The translations under genes and the position numbers were made by a program. Below, in pieces: positions 14,372 through 23,911 of a stretch of DNA of 46,665 bases (position 1 is the first letter of the stretch; every line of letters begins with the position of its first letter). This DNA comes from Flavobacteriia bacterium (GTDB lineage: Bacteria; Bacteroidota; Bacteroidia; Flavobacteriales; Flavobacteriaceae): assembly GCA_013298525.1 (NCBI GenBank), contig JAAFHW010000012.1, positions 1 through 46,665 on the forward strand. The letters are read 5' to 3'. The notes under the pieces are model-generated. The model searched no databases, was not told the DNA's origin, and was given only the letters and a program-made list of their open reading frames with translations.

Positions 14372-16321
14372 CTATTGAAAGAAATTCCAAACTAAACCAA
14401 ATCGAATCATGAAGTCATGATATGGTGTGTTGGGTGCTGAATAATATGTATTACCTGTAAAACTTGAATTAAAATGCTCTGCTTTTAGAAAAATTCTGGT
14501 TTGTCTTACTCTGGCATTTACAAAGAAATCTAACATTGGAAAATTTCCTATTTGTTTTTCATTTTGCACAAAAAACTCACCTAAAATTGGGTTGTAATCG
14601 TTGGCGTAATATTTTGTAAAATAGTTTATGGTAATACCTGTTTGAAGAAACATTGCTTTTTTGAACACATTATCTGAAAAATAAATGGTACTTCGTAAAG
14701 TCACTTCAGGCACATTTAGAATCGTGTCTTTTTGAGTTACTTTTTGATATAGAAAAGTATTATCAAGAGCCCATTTTTTATATTTAAACTCTTTTGCCGC
14801 TTTTAACGAAAGATAATTAATGGTTCCAGAATATTGATGAGGCGTTACTAGTTGCAGGTTTGCTACTTGTTGTACATCTTGAAAGTAAAGATAATCATTA
14901 AGTGTTGTGAATTGTGCAGTAGCATTAATCCATTGCGTATTGGCATTTACTACTATATTATTGATTTTTTCGTTTTTGAAATTATTTAACCAATTATAAT
15001 TGACGTAAGTACTTTGATTGAGTATGTAATTAAGATTAGGAAGCTTACTTATATTTTGATATTGAAAGGAAACTTTATTTTTATCATTTATTTGGTAATC
15101 TAAATTGGCGTCAAAATTTCTGAAAGCTTGAGTTGAAATTGAATTGGACAGCATTGCCTTCCCATTCCATTTATTCTTTCTGTATTCGTATTGACCTCCA
15201 ATAGAGTTAATAGTTGCCTTCAATTGGTTAGGAAAAGTTACACTTCCAACAATTTGCACTAAACTATAAAAATACTTATAATTAAAATTTTCTATAAAGA
15301 ACTGAAACTTTCCAAGCGTTTTGTTCTCATAAATCGCTCCAACCTTATTATATAATCTATCATATCTTGTATGATCGTTTATTTTTGTATAGGCTGCGGA
15401 AGGAACATCACCAAAGCGTTTGAAAACACCAGTACCTGTTCCAATTTCAGAGTTTAAACTTGCTTGATTATATTCAAAAAATTTATGTTCGTAATTAAGT
15501 TGATGTGTTATAAATAAATTATTGTTTGCATCTTTTGAATTTATTCTGAAACTATGGTCTAAAAAAAGTCGTTTACCTTTTAAGAAAGACTTTGCGTCAG
15601 AGAGAAAAACTTGCAAACGTGGTCTATTTTTAAAGGCATCATCTTCACTTTCAAAATCTAAAGGAATTGTCAAACCTCCATTTTCGCCATTCAGTAAATC
15701 TTGACCTGTGAAATGGAAATTTGCATAATACTTTTTATTTTTAGTGAAATAACTTGAAGTAAATCTAAAATTTCCTGCGCTTGTAAGTTGATTAATATAT
15801 TTCCCTAAAGATCTTAATCCTTTAAAAGCTATTGAAAAATTAAATCGTTCAGAAGTATTTAAAGTTATTAAAGCATCAACATTTTGTCCTTGCTCCATTA
15901 CAGTTTTAAAATAAAGTTCAGTTAATGGTGTTGCAACAGAATAATACTTAATATCGTCTACTTCTAAATAATTAAAATGTTTGGCTTTGAAACCAAATTC
16001 AGGATATGCATTAAATTTGGTTATTCCAAAATCTAAGGTATTGTATGTTTGTCCTTCATTAGGAAATGGCATCAAACCAAAAATATCTCTTCTTAAATAA
16101 TTATAATCATACTCTTTTTTAATTGCAAGAGTGGTGTCCACAAAAGTAGTATCTCTATCAATAGAAATAATTTTATATGAAGTAATTGGCGCTTTTCTTG
16201 CTTGCTCTTTTGCTTTCTGCTCAGCAGTTTTTACCAAACTTTTACGCTTCTCCTCTTTTCCTTTCTCTTGAGATAAAAGTAAGCATGGAATAAACAACAA
16301 TAAAAAATATAATCTTCTCAT
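14372..16321 (-). CDS. Putative outer-membrane porin (Porin_10-like)
   Basis: A 649-residue exported protein. The signal peptide is MRRLYFLLLFIPCLLLSQ, followed by a short charged Lys/Glu/Arg-rich stretch (about 19-45). Then come alternating aromatic strands typical of an outer-membrane beta-barrel, ending FMIRFGLVWNFFQ with a terminal aromatic. The stretches YDYNYLRRDIFGLMPFPNEG and TYNTLDFGITKFNAYPEFGF are characteristic of the putative porins common in Bacteroidota. Substrate is unknown. It is a single gene with a likely -7 box upstream. Confidence 0.8.
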   Translation of the reverse strand: MRRLYFLLLFIPCLLLSQEKGKEEKRKSLVKTAEQKAKEQARKAPITSYKIISIDRDTTFVDTTLAIKKEYDYNYLRRDIFGLMPFPNEGQTYNTLDFGITKFNAYPEFGFKAKHFNYLEVDDIKYYSVATPLTELYFKTVMEQGQNVDALITLNTSERFNFSIAFKGLRSLGKYINQLTSAGNFRFTSSYFTKNKKYYANFHFTGQDLLNGENGGLTIPLDFESEDDAFKNRPRLQVFLSDAKSFLKGKRLFLDHSFRINSKDANNNLFITHQLNYEHKFFEYNQASLNSEIGTGTGVFKRFGDVPSAAYTKINDHTRYDRLYNKVGAIYENKTLGKFQFFIENFNYKYFYSLVQIVGSVTFPNQLKATINSIGGQYEYRKNKWNGKAMLSNSISTQAFRNFDANLDYQINDKNKVSFQYQNISKLPNLNYILNQSTYVNYNWLNNFKNEKINNIVVNANTQWINATAQFTTLNDYLYFQDVQQVANLQLVTPHQYSGTINYLSLKAAKEFKYKKWALDNTFLYQKVTQKDTILNVPEVTLRSTIYFSDNVFKKAMFLQTGITINYFTKYYANDYNPILGEFFVQNEKQIGNFPMLDFFVNARVRQTRIFLKAEHFNSSFTGNTYYSAPNTPYHDFMIRFGLVWNFFQ

Positions 16322-16337
16322 AGTAAATACAAAGCAA

Positions 16338-16345
16338 CAAAAATA
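16338..16345 (-). promoter_or_regulatory. -7 promoter element of the porin-like gene
   Basis: TATTTTTG on the minus strand, 17 bp before the start codon, matches TAnnTTTG. No TTTG box is visible at the proper distance upstream. Confidence 0.4.
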
Positions 16346-16391
16346 GACAATTGTTTATAAACTATACTAATTGAAAATCATAATATAAAGC

Positions 16392-16423
16392 AAAAAAAAG
16401 ACCGCCAATAAATGACGGTCTTT
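16392..16423 (-). terminator. Terminator after susD
   Basis: An 8-bp stem (16397-16404 with 16416-16423) is followed on the minus strand by a T8 run. It lies 35 bp past the stop of the SusD-like gene. Confidence 0.85.
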
Positions 16424-16457
16424 ACTATAATATAAGTGTATTAACTTAAGATATTTC

Positions 16458-18110
16458 TTAGTTAGGCGCACCTGCTACCCAGAAAGGAGTTTTACTATTG
16501 ACAGTAAAAATTTCTGAAGTAGACATTGCAGGAACGTTAGCACTATTTGCTACATACTCAGAAACTGGATAGATTAATCTATATGGTTTACGAGTTTGAA
16601 CTGCATTAGTAGAAAGCGGAGTTAATGGATAACCTGTTCTAGTGTAATCAATGTATGATTGAATAGAATTGTTAACACCCATTAAAGCAACCCATTTTTG
16701 ATACATAATTGCATGCAATTTTTGAGCATCAGTACCTGTCCAACCAAAGTTTGGTTTACCAGTAGTTGTACCATTACCATTCATTGTAGCAATATATGAA
16801 CCAGCTGCAACAAATTTCATATCCATACTGTCTTGAATACCAGCGTTAAACCAAGTAGAACCACCTGAGAATAAAGCAGGATATCTAAGAGCAGCTTCAG
16901 CTTGTAAGAAACAAGACTCAGAATATGTCATAACAAAACCATCAGTTGTAGCATAGTCAGCAATAGTAGCACCAGCATGAGTTGTTCCATAAGCATTATA
17001 GTTACCTAAACCAAATCTACATGGTAAACCTGGGAAAGTAGTTGTTGGAGCACCAACATCAACTAGAGAACTACCTTGATTAACAGCTCTTCTAGGATTA
17101 GATGGAGCACCAGTAAACAATCTTGCAGAACGTGGATCTGTAACGTTAGGATAGAAAACACCTGAACCAGCAATAATTTCTTGTGAACCAGCAGCAGGAT
17201 AATTAGTTGTAGCATACGATTGTAATGATTTGTATGCGTGACCTGACATTGTTTTGAAAGTTCTATTTTGCGCTAAGTTACCAGCAGCATCATACTCATA
17301 AAAATTGAATTCAGGATTCATGTTATCATTAGATGCAGCAGAGAAACCAGGATTGATGCTTACATTATCTGATAAAAATGGACCAGCAGCAATTTCAGCT
17401 AATTTAGTATCTCTAAATGTAGCTTTAGCACCAGTAACTTCAGACATACGTAAACAGAATCTTAATTGCAATGTGTTTGCAAATTCAGTCCATTTAGCCA
17501 TATCACCTGCTAACATTGTATCATAAGGAGCAATGTCTTCAGCAACAGAAAGATCAGCATTAGTAATTAAATCTCTTGCGTCTTCTAATTCAGCAATTAA
17601 AGCTTGATAAATAGCATAATCATCATCATATGCAGGAGTTGTGTTAGCACCACCAGCCCATGCTTGAGAATATGGAGCATCACCATATAAATCTACGATT
17701 TCTTGCATATAGTGAGCTTTACAAATTTTAGCTGCTGCTATATATAAATCATATTTTCCATCAGAATTTGGATACTTAATGATTGCGTCAAAATTCTTTA
17801 AATTTCTGAACAATCCATCCCAAATACCAGTATAGAAACCGTTATCAATTTGTAATTGTAACTCTCTATCGTATCCGTTACCAAATGATTGAACGTTTCT
17901 TGTCCAAGAGTTCATAAAAACATTACCTAACTGATTCATAGTAGTAGCTTGTACTCTATAAGTTGATACTTGAGCACCAGGTAATAGTTTACTTGGCTTA
18001 GCATCAGCAAAAGCTAAATCGTTAGGACTAGGACTATTTATATCTAAATAGTCATCGCACGAGAAAAAGGCTAAAGCCAATATCGGCATTAAAATTTTAA
18101 TTCTTTTCAT
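16458..18110 (-). CDS. SusD/RagB-like outer-membrane lipoprotein
   Basis: A 550-residue surface lipoprotein that caps its SusC partner and binds the nutrient. The signal sequence ends LALAFFSC with lipid-accepting Cys18, followed by DDYLD. The text DINSPSPNDLAFADAKPSKL, NQLGNVFMNSWTRNVQSFGN and AHYMQEIVDLYGDAPYSQAW point to the SusD-like subgroup often paired with receptors of unknown or peptide-type substrates. It lies 9 bp after susC in the same operon. No glycoside hydrolase, peptidase or regulator is adjacent, so the substrate cannot be inferred. Confidence 0.92.
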   Translation of the reverse strand: MKRIKILMPILALAFFSCDDYLDINSPSPNDLAFADAKPSKLLPGAQVSTYRVQATTMNQLGNVFMNSWTRNVQSFGNGYDRELQLQIDNGFYTGIWDGLFRNLKNFDAIIKYPNSDGKYDLYIAAAKICKAHYMQEIVDLYGDAPYSQAWAGGANTTPAYDDDYAIYQALIAELEDARDLITNADLSVAEDIAPYDTMLAGDMAKWTEFANTLQLRFCLRMSEVTGAKATFRDTKLAEIAAGPFLSDNVSINPGFSAASNDNMNPEFNFYEYDAAGNLAQNRTFKTMSGHAYKSLQSYATTNYPAAGSQEIIAGSGVFYPNVTDPRSARLFTGAPSNPRRAVNQGSSLVDVGAPTTTFPGLPCRFGLGNYNAYGTTHAGATIADYATTDGFVMTYSESCFLQAEAALRYPALFSGGSTWFNAGIQDSMDMKFVAAGSYIATMNGNGTTTGKPNFGWTGTDAQKLHAIMYQKWVALMGVNNSIQSYIDYTRTGYPLTPLSTNAVQTRKPYRLIYPVSEYVANSANVPAMSTSEIFTVNSKTPFWVAGAPN

Positions 18111-18119
18111 AATCTTTTT

Positions 18120-21100
18120 TTAAAAAGTTAAATTAACAGTAAAACCTAAAGTTCTAGTTGTTGGATATTGTCCAATGTTCATATATCCTTGTGCGTTTCC
18201 TGTTGTATTAGATGCTTCAGGATCACCATAACTGTTGTTTTCAAGACCATTTTTAGCTTTGATAAGTGTACCATCTGCTAAGAAAATAAATGGATTTCTT
18301 GCGTTAACACCAACTCTAAACGATTCTAAACCTGTTTTTTCAATTAATTTTTTTGGTAAAGCATAGCTTAATGACAACTCTCTAATTTTAAGAGCAGCAG
18401 CATCAATTACGCTTGTTTCTCCAACTTGTCTATGAACAGAAGTAAAATAATTTAAAACTCCTGCATAGCTAGCATCGTTATTAGTTGGAACAGTATTAGC
18501 AGCACCAGTAGCTGTTACACTTCCAGGAATAACGTAACCTTGTGTTCTGTCAAATCCAGCTGTATCTAAATCACCTCCTGTAAAATACAATAAGTTTTTA
18601 GCCTCAGACCAAGTAGAAGCACCTGTTCTAAAATCAGCAACCATTGTTAATTTCAATCCTTTGTATTCAAATGAATTTGTTAATCCAATGATATAATCTG
18701 GCACACCTTTACCTAATTTAGTAAATGTAGAATTTCTAGTTGGATTACCATTTGCATCAACAATAACGTTTCCATTTGCATCTCTTACAAAAGTTGTACC
18801 TTTGATTAAAGGAAATTCTTCACCTACTTCTGCAAAAATACCAAACTGTGCAAAAGGTTGTTGCAAGTTAACACTTGTAGCACCATCAGCTAATTTAATA
18901 ATTTTTGTTTTGTAAGAAGAGAAATTAGTTCTTACATCCCATCTGAAATTAGCTGTTTTAATAGGCACTAAACCTAAGTCAATTTCAAAACCTTTATTTT
19001 CTAATTCACCAACGTTTCTTAATTCATTAGCAAGACCAGAAGCTGAAGAAGCAGTAGCTCTTGTGATCAAATCTTTAGTGTTTGCAACATAGTAAGAACC
19101 TTCTAATGTAATTCTATCATTGAAGAATCCAAATTGTGCACCAACTTCAAAAGTATTAACGAACTCTGGTTTAATATTTGGAGATGTAGCTGTGTTATCA
19201 AAACCTAAAGCTGACAAATTACCAAATGGGAAACCAAGAGGAATAGTTGTTAATTCATTTGTATCATAAGCTGCTACAGCTGATGTATTACCTACAGATG
19301 TATAAGAAGCATTTAATTTAGCATAATTTAACACTTTATTACCTCTTAAGCTTTCAAAAGCTTTTGTTGGGATAAATGAAACCCCTACAGATGGATAAAA
19401 ATATGAATCTTTTACAGCTGAAAATTGTTCAACTCTACCAGTAGCATTTAAAAACAAGTAATCTTTGTAAGCTAAATCTGCATTTGCAAAACCAGCAATA
19501 CGTCTTGTTCTAATCATACGATTATTAAATCCTGAATTTCTTAATGCTGTTGGGTTGTAAGGATTCAAGACATTAGAAATATGATAAAAACCATCAACAT
19601 CTAAATTTTCACCACCTTGTGATGTTTCTCTAAACATTCTATCTTGAATATTGTTACCAATATTAAATTTAAGATTTAAATCTTTAGTTAAATCATAATT
19701 AAAGTTTACTAACAAATCTCCATAGATATTTCTAGTAGAAGACTGATTTGCAAAAAAGTAAGATGTAATAGCACCAGCTCCACCACCACCTAATAAATCA
19801 GAATAGGTTTCAGATGTAACTCCATAATAATCATAAGCACCAAAATTATAAAGTGTATTGATTTCATCATCAAAAGCATTTCTATACTGTTGATTATCAG
19901 TATTTCTCATCTGAACGTTAGCTAAATAACTTACACTAATGTTTTTATTAAACTCATAACCTAAGTTAAGAACTCCATTAAAAGTATCAGCTCTGTTATT
20001 GTTTCTTTCATTTTTTATAGTCCAGTAAGGAGAAGTTGCATAAACTGTCCAGTGGTGTTGGTTTAAACCACCTAAATCACCAAATTTACCTACAGGAACT
20101 GTAGAAGCAGTTTGAATCAAATCATCAAATAAATTATCATTTGTTTCAGAAGTTCTTTGAGTTATGTAGTTAACATTACCATCAATGCTAAATTTACCAA
20201 CTTTTTTTCCAGCTTTGAACAAGAATGAATTTCTTACTAATTTATCTCTATCTACAACGAAATCTGTTGTTTGTCTGTTAATAGACAAGAACGCATAAGA
20301 TTCTGGACCTCCAACATTAAAGTTGAAACCTGTTTGATAGATTGTACCAGTTTGAAAGAATTGTTTGATGTTGTCTTTAATTGGTTTCCATTCTGTCATT
20401 AAGAAATTTCCATCAGCTTGTGGTAAACCTGTTGGAACTAATGGACCAACTGCAGTATTACTATATGCAGGACCCCAAGAACCATTTTCAAAAGGTACGT
20501 TAGTAGGAATAACTCCAGGACCTGCAAAACCAGGATCTGTAGCCCATCCTTGACCATACTCTTGTTGAACTTGTGGAACGAAACTAATGTTTTCAAAATC
20601 AACTGAAGAGTTGAATCCAAAAGTAAATTTATCTTTACTAGTTCCTTTTTTAGTTGTAACAATAATTACACCATTAACCCCTTGAGCTCCATACAATGCA
20701 GCACCTTGAGCACCTTTGATAACGTTTACATTTTCAATTACATCTGGAGGCAATTGACCTAAAACTGAAGAAGAAGAAACTGCACCATCAATAACAACCA
20801 TAGCTTGGTTATCACCAGTGATAGATCTGTTACCTCTAAGAAGAATTCTAGTGTCAGCATTCACACCATTACCAGTAGTGTTAATTTGTAAACCAGAAAC
20901 TTTACCTGTCAACGATTGAATCGCGTTAGGGTTAGCTGCCTGAGTTAACTCTTTAGCACCAATTTGTTTTTGAGCAGCAACAACAGCATCTTTAGGTCTT
21001 TTAATACCCATAGCTCCAATTACAACCTCTTTCATGATGATTGCACTTTCACTTAAAGTTACTTTGTAGTTGTTTGCAGCACCTACTGTTAATGTTTTGG

Positions 21101-21335
21101 TATCAAAACCAATTGAAGAAACTTCTAGAACGTCACCTGCTTTTGCTTTGATAGAAAATTTTCCATCCATATCAGTTGACACTCCTTTAGTTGTTCCTTT
21201 AATAACAACATTAGCACCAGGTAAAGGTAACTTACCATCGGTAATTGTACCTGTTACAGTTTTCTCTTGTGCAAACGAAAACTGCATTGATAACGCTAAT
21301 AATAGCGTAAAAATCCATTTGAACTTCGATCTCAT
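18120..21335 (-). CDS. SusC/RagA-family TonB-linked outer-membrane receptor
   Basis: A 1071-residue TonB-dependent transporter. Signal peptide 1-22 is followed by a carboxypeptidase-regulatory-like domain (about 24-95; TVTGTITDGKLPLPGANVVI). The plug (about 105-235) shows VVIGAMGIKRPKDAVVAAQK, IQSLTGKVSGLQINTTGNGV, ILLRGNRSITGDNQAMVVID and ALYGAQGVNGVIIVTTKKGT. A 22-strand barrel with many aromatic strands ends TTRTLGFTVNLTF. It forms an operon with the SusD-like gene. Import is powered by TonB-ExbBD encoded elsewhere. Confidence 0.95.
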   Translation of the reverse strand: MRSKFKWIFTLLLALSMQFSFAQEKTVTGTITDGKLPLPGANVVIKGTTKGVSTDMDGKFSIKAKAGDVLEVSSIGFDTKTLTVGAANNYKVTLSESAIIMKEVVIGAMGIKRPKDAVVAAQKQIGAKELTQAANPNAIQSLTGKVSGLQINTTGNGVNADTRILLRGNRSITGDNQAMVVIDGAVSSSSVLGQLPPDVIENVNVIKGAQGAALYGAQGVNGVIIVTTKKGTSKDKFTFGFNSSVDFENISFVPQVQQEYGQGWATDPGFAGPGVIPTNVPFENGSWGPAYSNTAVGPLVPTGLPQADGNFLMTEWKPIKDNIKQFFQTGTIYQTGFNFNVGGPESYAFLSINRQTTDFVVDRDKLVRNSFLFKAGKKVGKFSIDGNVNYITQRTSETNDNLFDDLIQTASTVPVGKFGDLGGLNQHHWTVYATSPYWTIKNERNNNRADTFNGVLNLGYEFNKNISVSYLANVQMRNTDNQQYRNAFDDEINTLYNFGAYDYYGVTSETYSDLLGGGGAGAITSYFFANQSSTRNIYGDLLVNFNYDLTKDLNLKFNIGNNIQDRMFRETSQGGENLDVDGFYHISNVLNPYNPTALRNSGFNNRMIRTRRIAGFANADLAYKDYLFLNATGRVEQFSAVKDSYFYPSVGVSFIPTKAFESLRGNKVLNYAKLNASYTSVGNTSAVAAYDTNELTTIPLGFPFGNLSALGFDNTATSPNIKPEFVNTFEVGAQFGFFNDRITLEGSYYVANTKDLITRATASSASGLANELRNVGELENKGFEIDLGLVPIKTANFRWDVRTNFSSYKTKIIKLADGATSVNLQQPFAQFGIFAEVGEEFPLIKGTTFVRDANGNVIVDANGNPTRNSTFTKLGKGVPDYIIGLTNSFEYKGLKLTMVADFRTGASTWSEAKNLLYFTGGDLDTAGFDRTQGYVIPGSVTATGAANTVPTNNDASYAGVLNYFTSVHRQVGETSVIDAAALKIRELSLSYALPKKLIEKTGLESFRVGVNARNPFIFLADGTLIKAKNGLENNSYGDPEASNTTGNAQGYMNIGQYPTTRTLGFTVNLTF

Positions 21336-21534
21336 ATTAAATTTATTTGAGTTAGTTATTCCGCAAACTTCTTAATAATTTCTTAAATAAACAAATAATA
21401 CTTCGGAATATTACAATTTATTTTTGTTAAATTTTTTAAGCGGTTTACTAACATTGTGGTTGCAACACATTACTATGATGCAGAATTATTCAAAAGGTTG
21501 CGTTAAAATTTGTATTTTTATCAAAATTAATTTT

Positions 21535-22134
21535 ATGTTAAGTTTAAGATATTCCGAATTACCTTATGAGTGCGGTACTGACGAAGCTGGAAGAGGTTGT
21601 TTAGCAGGACCCGTAACTGCTGCTGCAATTATTCTCCCTGAAGACTTTCAATTAGATTTATTAAATGACTCAAAGCAATTATCTGAAAAGGTTAGAGAAA
21701 AATTAAAACCAATTATAGAAGAAAAAGCAATATCTTATGCTGTCACTCATTTGGAGCCGATAATCATTGACGAAATAAACATCTTGAACGCGTCTATAAA
21801 AGCCATGCAAGAATGTATTATTAAATTAAATCCTATACCTAATTATATTATCGTAGACGGAAATAGATTTAAACCTATCAATAAAATCCCATATAGCACT
21901 ATTATAAAAGGTGATTCTAAATATATGAGTATTGCAGCGGCTTCGGTTTTAGCAAAAACTTACAGAGATGAATATATGGATAAAATACACGAAGAATTTC
22001 CAATGTATAATTGGAAACAAAATAAAGGTTATCCAACTAAAGAACACAGAGAAGCCATAAGAAAATATGGCACAACTAAATATCACAGAATGAGCTTTAG
22101 ATTGTTGCCAGAACAACTCTCTTTTGATTTTTGA
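21535..22134 (+). CDS. rnhB: Ribonuclease HII
   Basis: RNase HII (199 residues) nicks RNA-DNA hybrids at misincorporated ribonucleotides. Catalytic acidic residues are D16 and E17 in [15 protein letters not shown] and D108 in IIVDGN. The conserved [20 protein letters not shown] and [14 protein letters not shown] block ([11 protein letters not shown]) are also present. I chose the ATG at 21535 ([14 protein letters not shown]). An in-frame start 37 codons upstream would add residues unlike the family and run into the susC regulatory region. Confidence 0.95.
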   Translation: MLSLRYSELPYECGTDEAGRGCLAGPVTAAAIILPEDFQLDLLNDSKQLSEKVREKLKPIIEEKAISYAVTHLEPIIIDEINILNASIKAMQECIIKLNPIPNYIIVDGNRFKPINKIPYSTIIKGDSKYMSIAAASVLAKTYRDEYMDKIHEEFPMYNWKQNKGYPTKEHREAIRKYGTTKYHRMSFRLLPEQLSFDF

Positions 22135-22157
22135 TTTAGGATTATGGATTTAGGATT
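22133..22157 (+). repeat. Short tandem word between rnhB and lipB
   Basis: GATTTAGGATT occurs at 22133-22143 and again at 22147-22157 (14-nt period) in the 28-bp gap between convergent rnhB and lipB. It resembles other short repeated words in spacers of this window. Confidence 0.5.
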
Positions 22158-22162
22158 TTGAA

Positions 22163-22861
22163 TTAGCAGTATTCTGATTCAAATAATTTTGAGAAATGTT
22201 TTTGAATTTTTTCTTTTACTTCTTCTTCATTAACACTTTCGACACCAAGTTCAACTTGTAATGATGTAACAGCTTTTCCTTTTATACCACATGGAATGAT
22301 ATTGTCGAAATATCCTAAATTGGCATTTACATTTAGGGCAAAACCATGCATGGTTACCCAACGACTTGCTCGAACACCCATAGCGCAAATTTTTCTTGCA
22401 AATGGTGTTCCAACATCTAGCCATACACCTGTTTCACCTTCGCTCCTTGTGCTGGTAATATTGTATTCAGCTAAAGTTAAAATAATTACTTCTTCGAGAA
22501 ATCGTAAATACTTATGAATATCGGTAAAAAAATTTTCTAAATCTAAAATTGGATATCCTACTATTTGGCCTGGACCATGATAGGTAATATCTCCGCCTCT
22601 ATTTATTTTATAAAAAGTTGCTCCTTTATCTTGAAGTTGTTTTTCTGATAAAAGTAAATTAGAAATATCTCCGCTTTTACCTAATGTATATACATGAGGA
22701 TGTTCTACAAACAAAAAATAATTTGGCGTTTCAACCAAAGTATTTTCTTTTCTATTTTGAATTTTTACATCAACAATTCCTTTAAAAAGTTCTTCTTGAT
22801 AATCCCAAGTTTCTTTATAATCTTTTGTACCTAAATCTTGAAGCTTTATTTTTTTATTCAT
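22163..22861 (-). CDS. lipB: Octanoyltransferase LipB
   Basis: LipB (232 residues) moves octanoyl groups from acyl carrier protein to lipoyl domains, the first step of lipoate synthesis. Signature blocks are INRGGDITYHGPGQIVGYPI (about residues 87-105) and the Lys of FARKICAMG (about K157). The catalytic Cys is C191 in NIIPCGIKGKAVTSL. Its start codon overlaps the stop of the preceding lipoprotein gene (TAATG), indicating translational coupling. The fused 2-oxoacid dehydrogenase at the window end belongs to complexes that need lipoate, though their lipoyl subunit is not in this window. Confidence 0.96.
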   Translation of the reverse strand: MNKKIKLQDLGTKDYKETWDYQEELFKGIVDVKIQNRKENTLVETPNYFLFVEHPHVYTLGKSGDISNLLLSEKQLQDKGATFYKINRGGDITYHGPGQIVGYPILDLENFFTDIHKYLRFLEEVIILTLAEYNITSTRSEGETGVWLDVGTPFARKICAMGVRASRWVTMHGFALNVNANLGYFDNIIPCGIKGKAVTSLQVELGVESVNEEEVKEKIQKHFSKLFESEYC

Positions 22862-23685
22862 TATTCAAAAATCACTTCAAAATTAAGTTTGTCTGGATTT
22901 TCCATATAATCTTTTAATGGATATTCTATGGTAATTGTTTTTCTATCTTCGCTGTAAAGTGCATTTTCTATAGAAATCTTTTTTACTGCTTTAGGAAATT
23001 GATATACTACTTTGAAATTAGATTGGTCGTAAAACATATCTAAAGATTCTTTCATTTTATTAGCAACATCATCCTCTGAACCTTCTTCTACCTCTTCAGT
23101 AACCTCTTTTTTCTTTTCAATTTTAGCTACAGTCTTTTTGAATGTTTTTCCATCATAAAAGAAACTTGTAGAAGAATTATCTTCTAAAGCATCTGGAGCC
23201 ATTCCCATTCCACCCGATTTTTGACCTGTAGGAGAAATTGATTTCATTGATTCAACTGGAGACATTACATCTTGAAGTTCAGAAATTGAATTGAAATCTG
23301 TAAACATGCTATAATTCATTATTCCTTTTTCCTCATCAATAATGGTTCTCACACTAAAGCGTTCCATTTTTTTAATTTTGGCTTGTTCTTCTGGAGATAA
23401 TTTAGAAATACTATCTTGTTTACTCGCAAACATTTCTTTGAAAGTAAAAGTACTATCAATTACTTTTTTGTTTTTTCTACTTACTGTTTCTTTTTTATTC
23501 TTTTTAGTATCTTCTTTATCATCACCTTTAAATGCGCTACCCATCATAGACATCATTTTGGTACCGTCTATGTCATAAGCGAATTTACCCGAACCATTAT
23601 CATTAATAATCATTTTTTCTGTTATGGTACAACTTGTTAAACTTAACGTAAGAAGCAATGCGAAAAGGAGTTTAATATATCTCAT
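22861..23685 (-). CDS. Lipoprotein of unknown function
   Basis: A 274-residue protein with lipoprotein signal MRYIKLLFALLLTLSLTSC (Cys19). A charged Lys/Asp/Glu-rich middle (KGDDKEDTKKNKKETVSRKN) and a second acidic stretch (KKKEVTEEVEEGSEDD) link beta-rich parts such as TEKMIINDNGSGKFAYDIDG and KKISIENALYSEDRKTITIE. No catalytic motif is recognised. It is co-transcribed with lipB, with which it overlaps by one base. A functional link to lipoylation is not implied by the sequence. Confidence 0.8.
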   Translation of the reverse strand: MRYIKLLFALLLTLSLTSCTITEKMIINDNGSGKFAYDIDGTKMMSMMGSAFKGDDKEDTKKNKKETVSRKNKKVIDSTFTFKEMFASKQDSISKLSPEEQAKIKKMERFSVRTIIDEEKGIMNYSMFTDFNSISELQDVMSPVESMKSISPTGQKSGGMGMAPDALEDNSSTSFFYDGKTFKKTVAKIEKKKEVTEEVEEGSEDDVANKMKESLDMFYDQSNFKVVYQFPKAVKKISIENALYSEDRKTITIEYPLKDYMENPDKLNFEVIFE

Positions 23686-23706
23686 TTTTTTGTCTATTTT
23701 ATTTTA

Positions 23707-23714
23707 CAAATATA
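23707..23714 (-). promoter_or_regulatory. -7 promoter element of the lipoprotein-lipB operon
   Basis: TATATTTG on the minus strand matches TAnnTTTG, 21 bp before the start codon. No upstream TTTG box is seen at the usual distance. Confidence 0.45.
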
Positions 23715-23861
23715 TAAAAAGTTTGCAATTTAGACCTGACAGAAATAGTATACTTTTTTCTAGCTGTTCGAGAAAAAAGATGAAAAGTACAGCTGGAAAA
23801 AGAGTTGTTAATAAAGCCCAAACCATTCCTTAGTTATAAAAATAAAATTGAAAATTGTTGT

Positions 23862-23892
23862 TTTGAAACTTTCTAACTAATACCTATCTTTG
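23862..23892 (+). promoter_or_regulatory. Promoter of lysS
   Basis: TTTG (23862-23865), a 19-bp spacer and TATCTTTG (23885-23892) form a textbook Bacteroidota promoter ending 19 bp before the lysS ATG. The predicted leader is about 13 nt. Confidence 0.8.
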
Positions 23893-23911
23893 CACGCTTA
23901 AATACAATTAT

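Noticed and set aside
21424..21534. N-terminal extension of RNase HII
   Set aside because: The added 37 residues do not resemble the family and run into the divergent susC control region.
23624..23833. Plus-strand frame antisense to the lipoprotein start, ending near lysS
   Set aside because: It crosses the lipoprotein signal sequence and promoter on the other strand; no family pattern.
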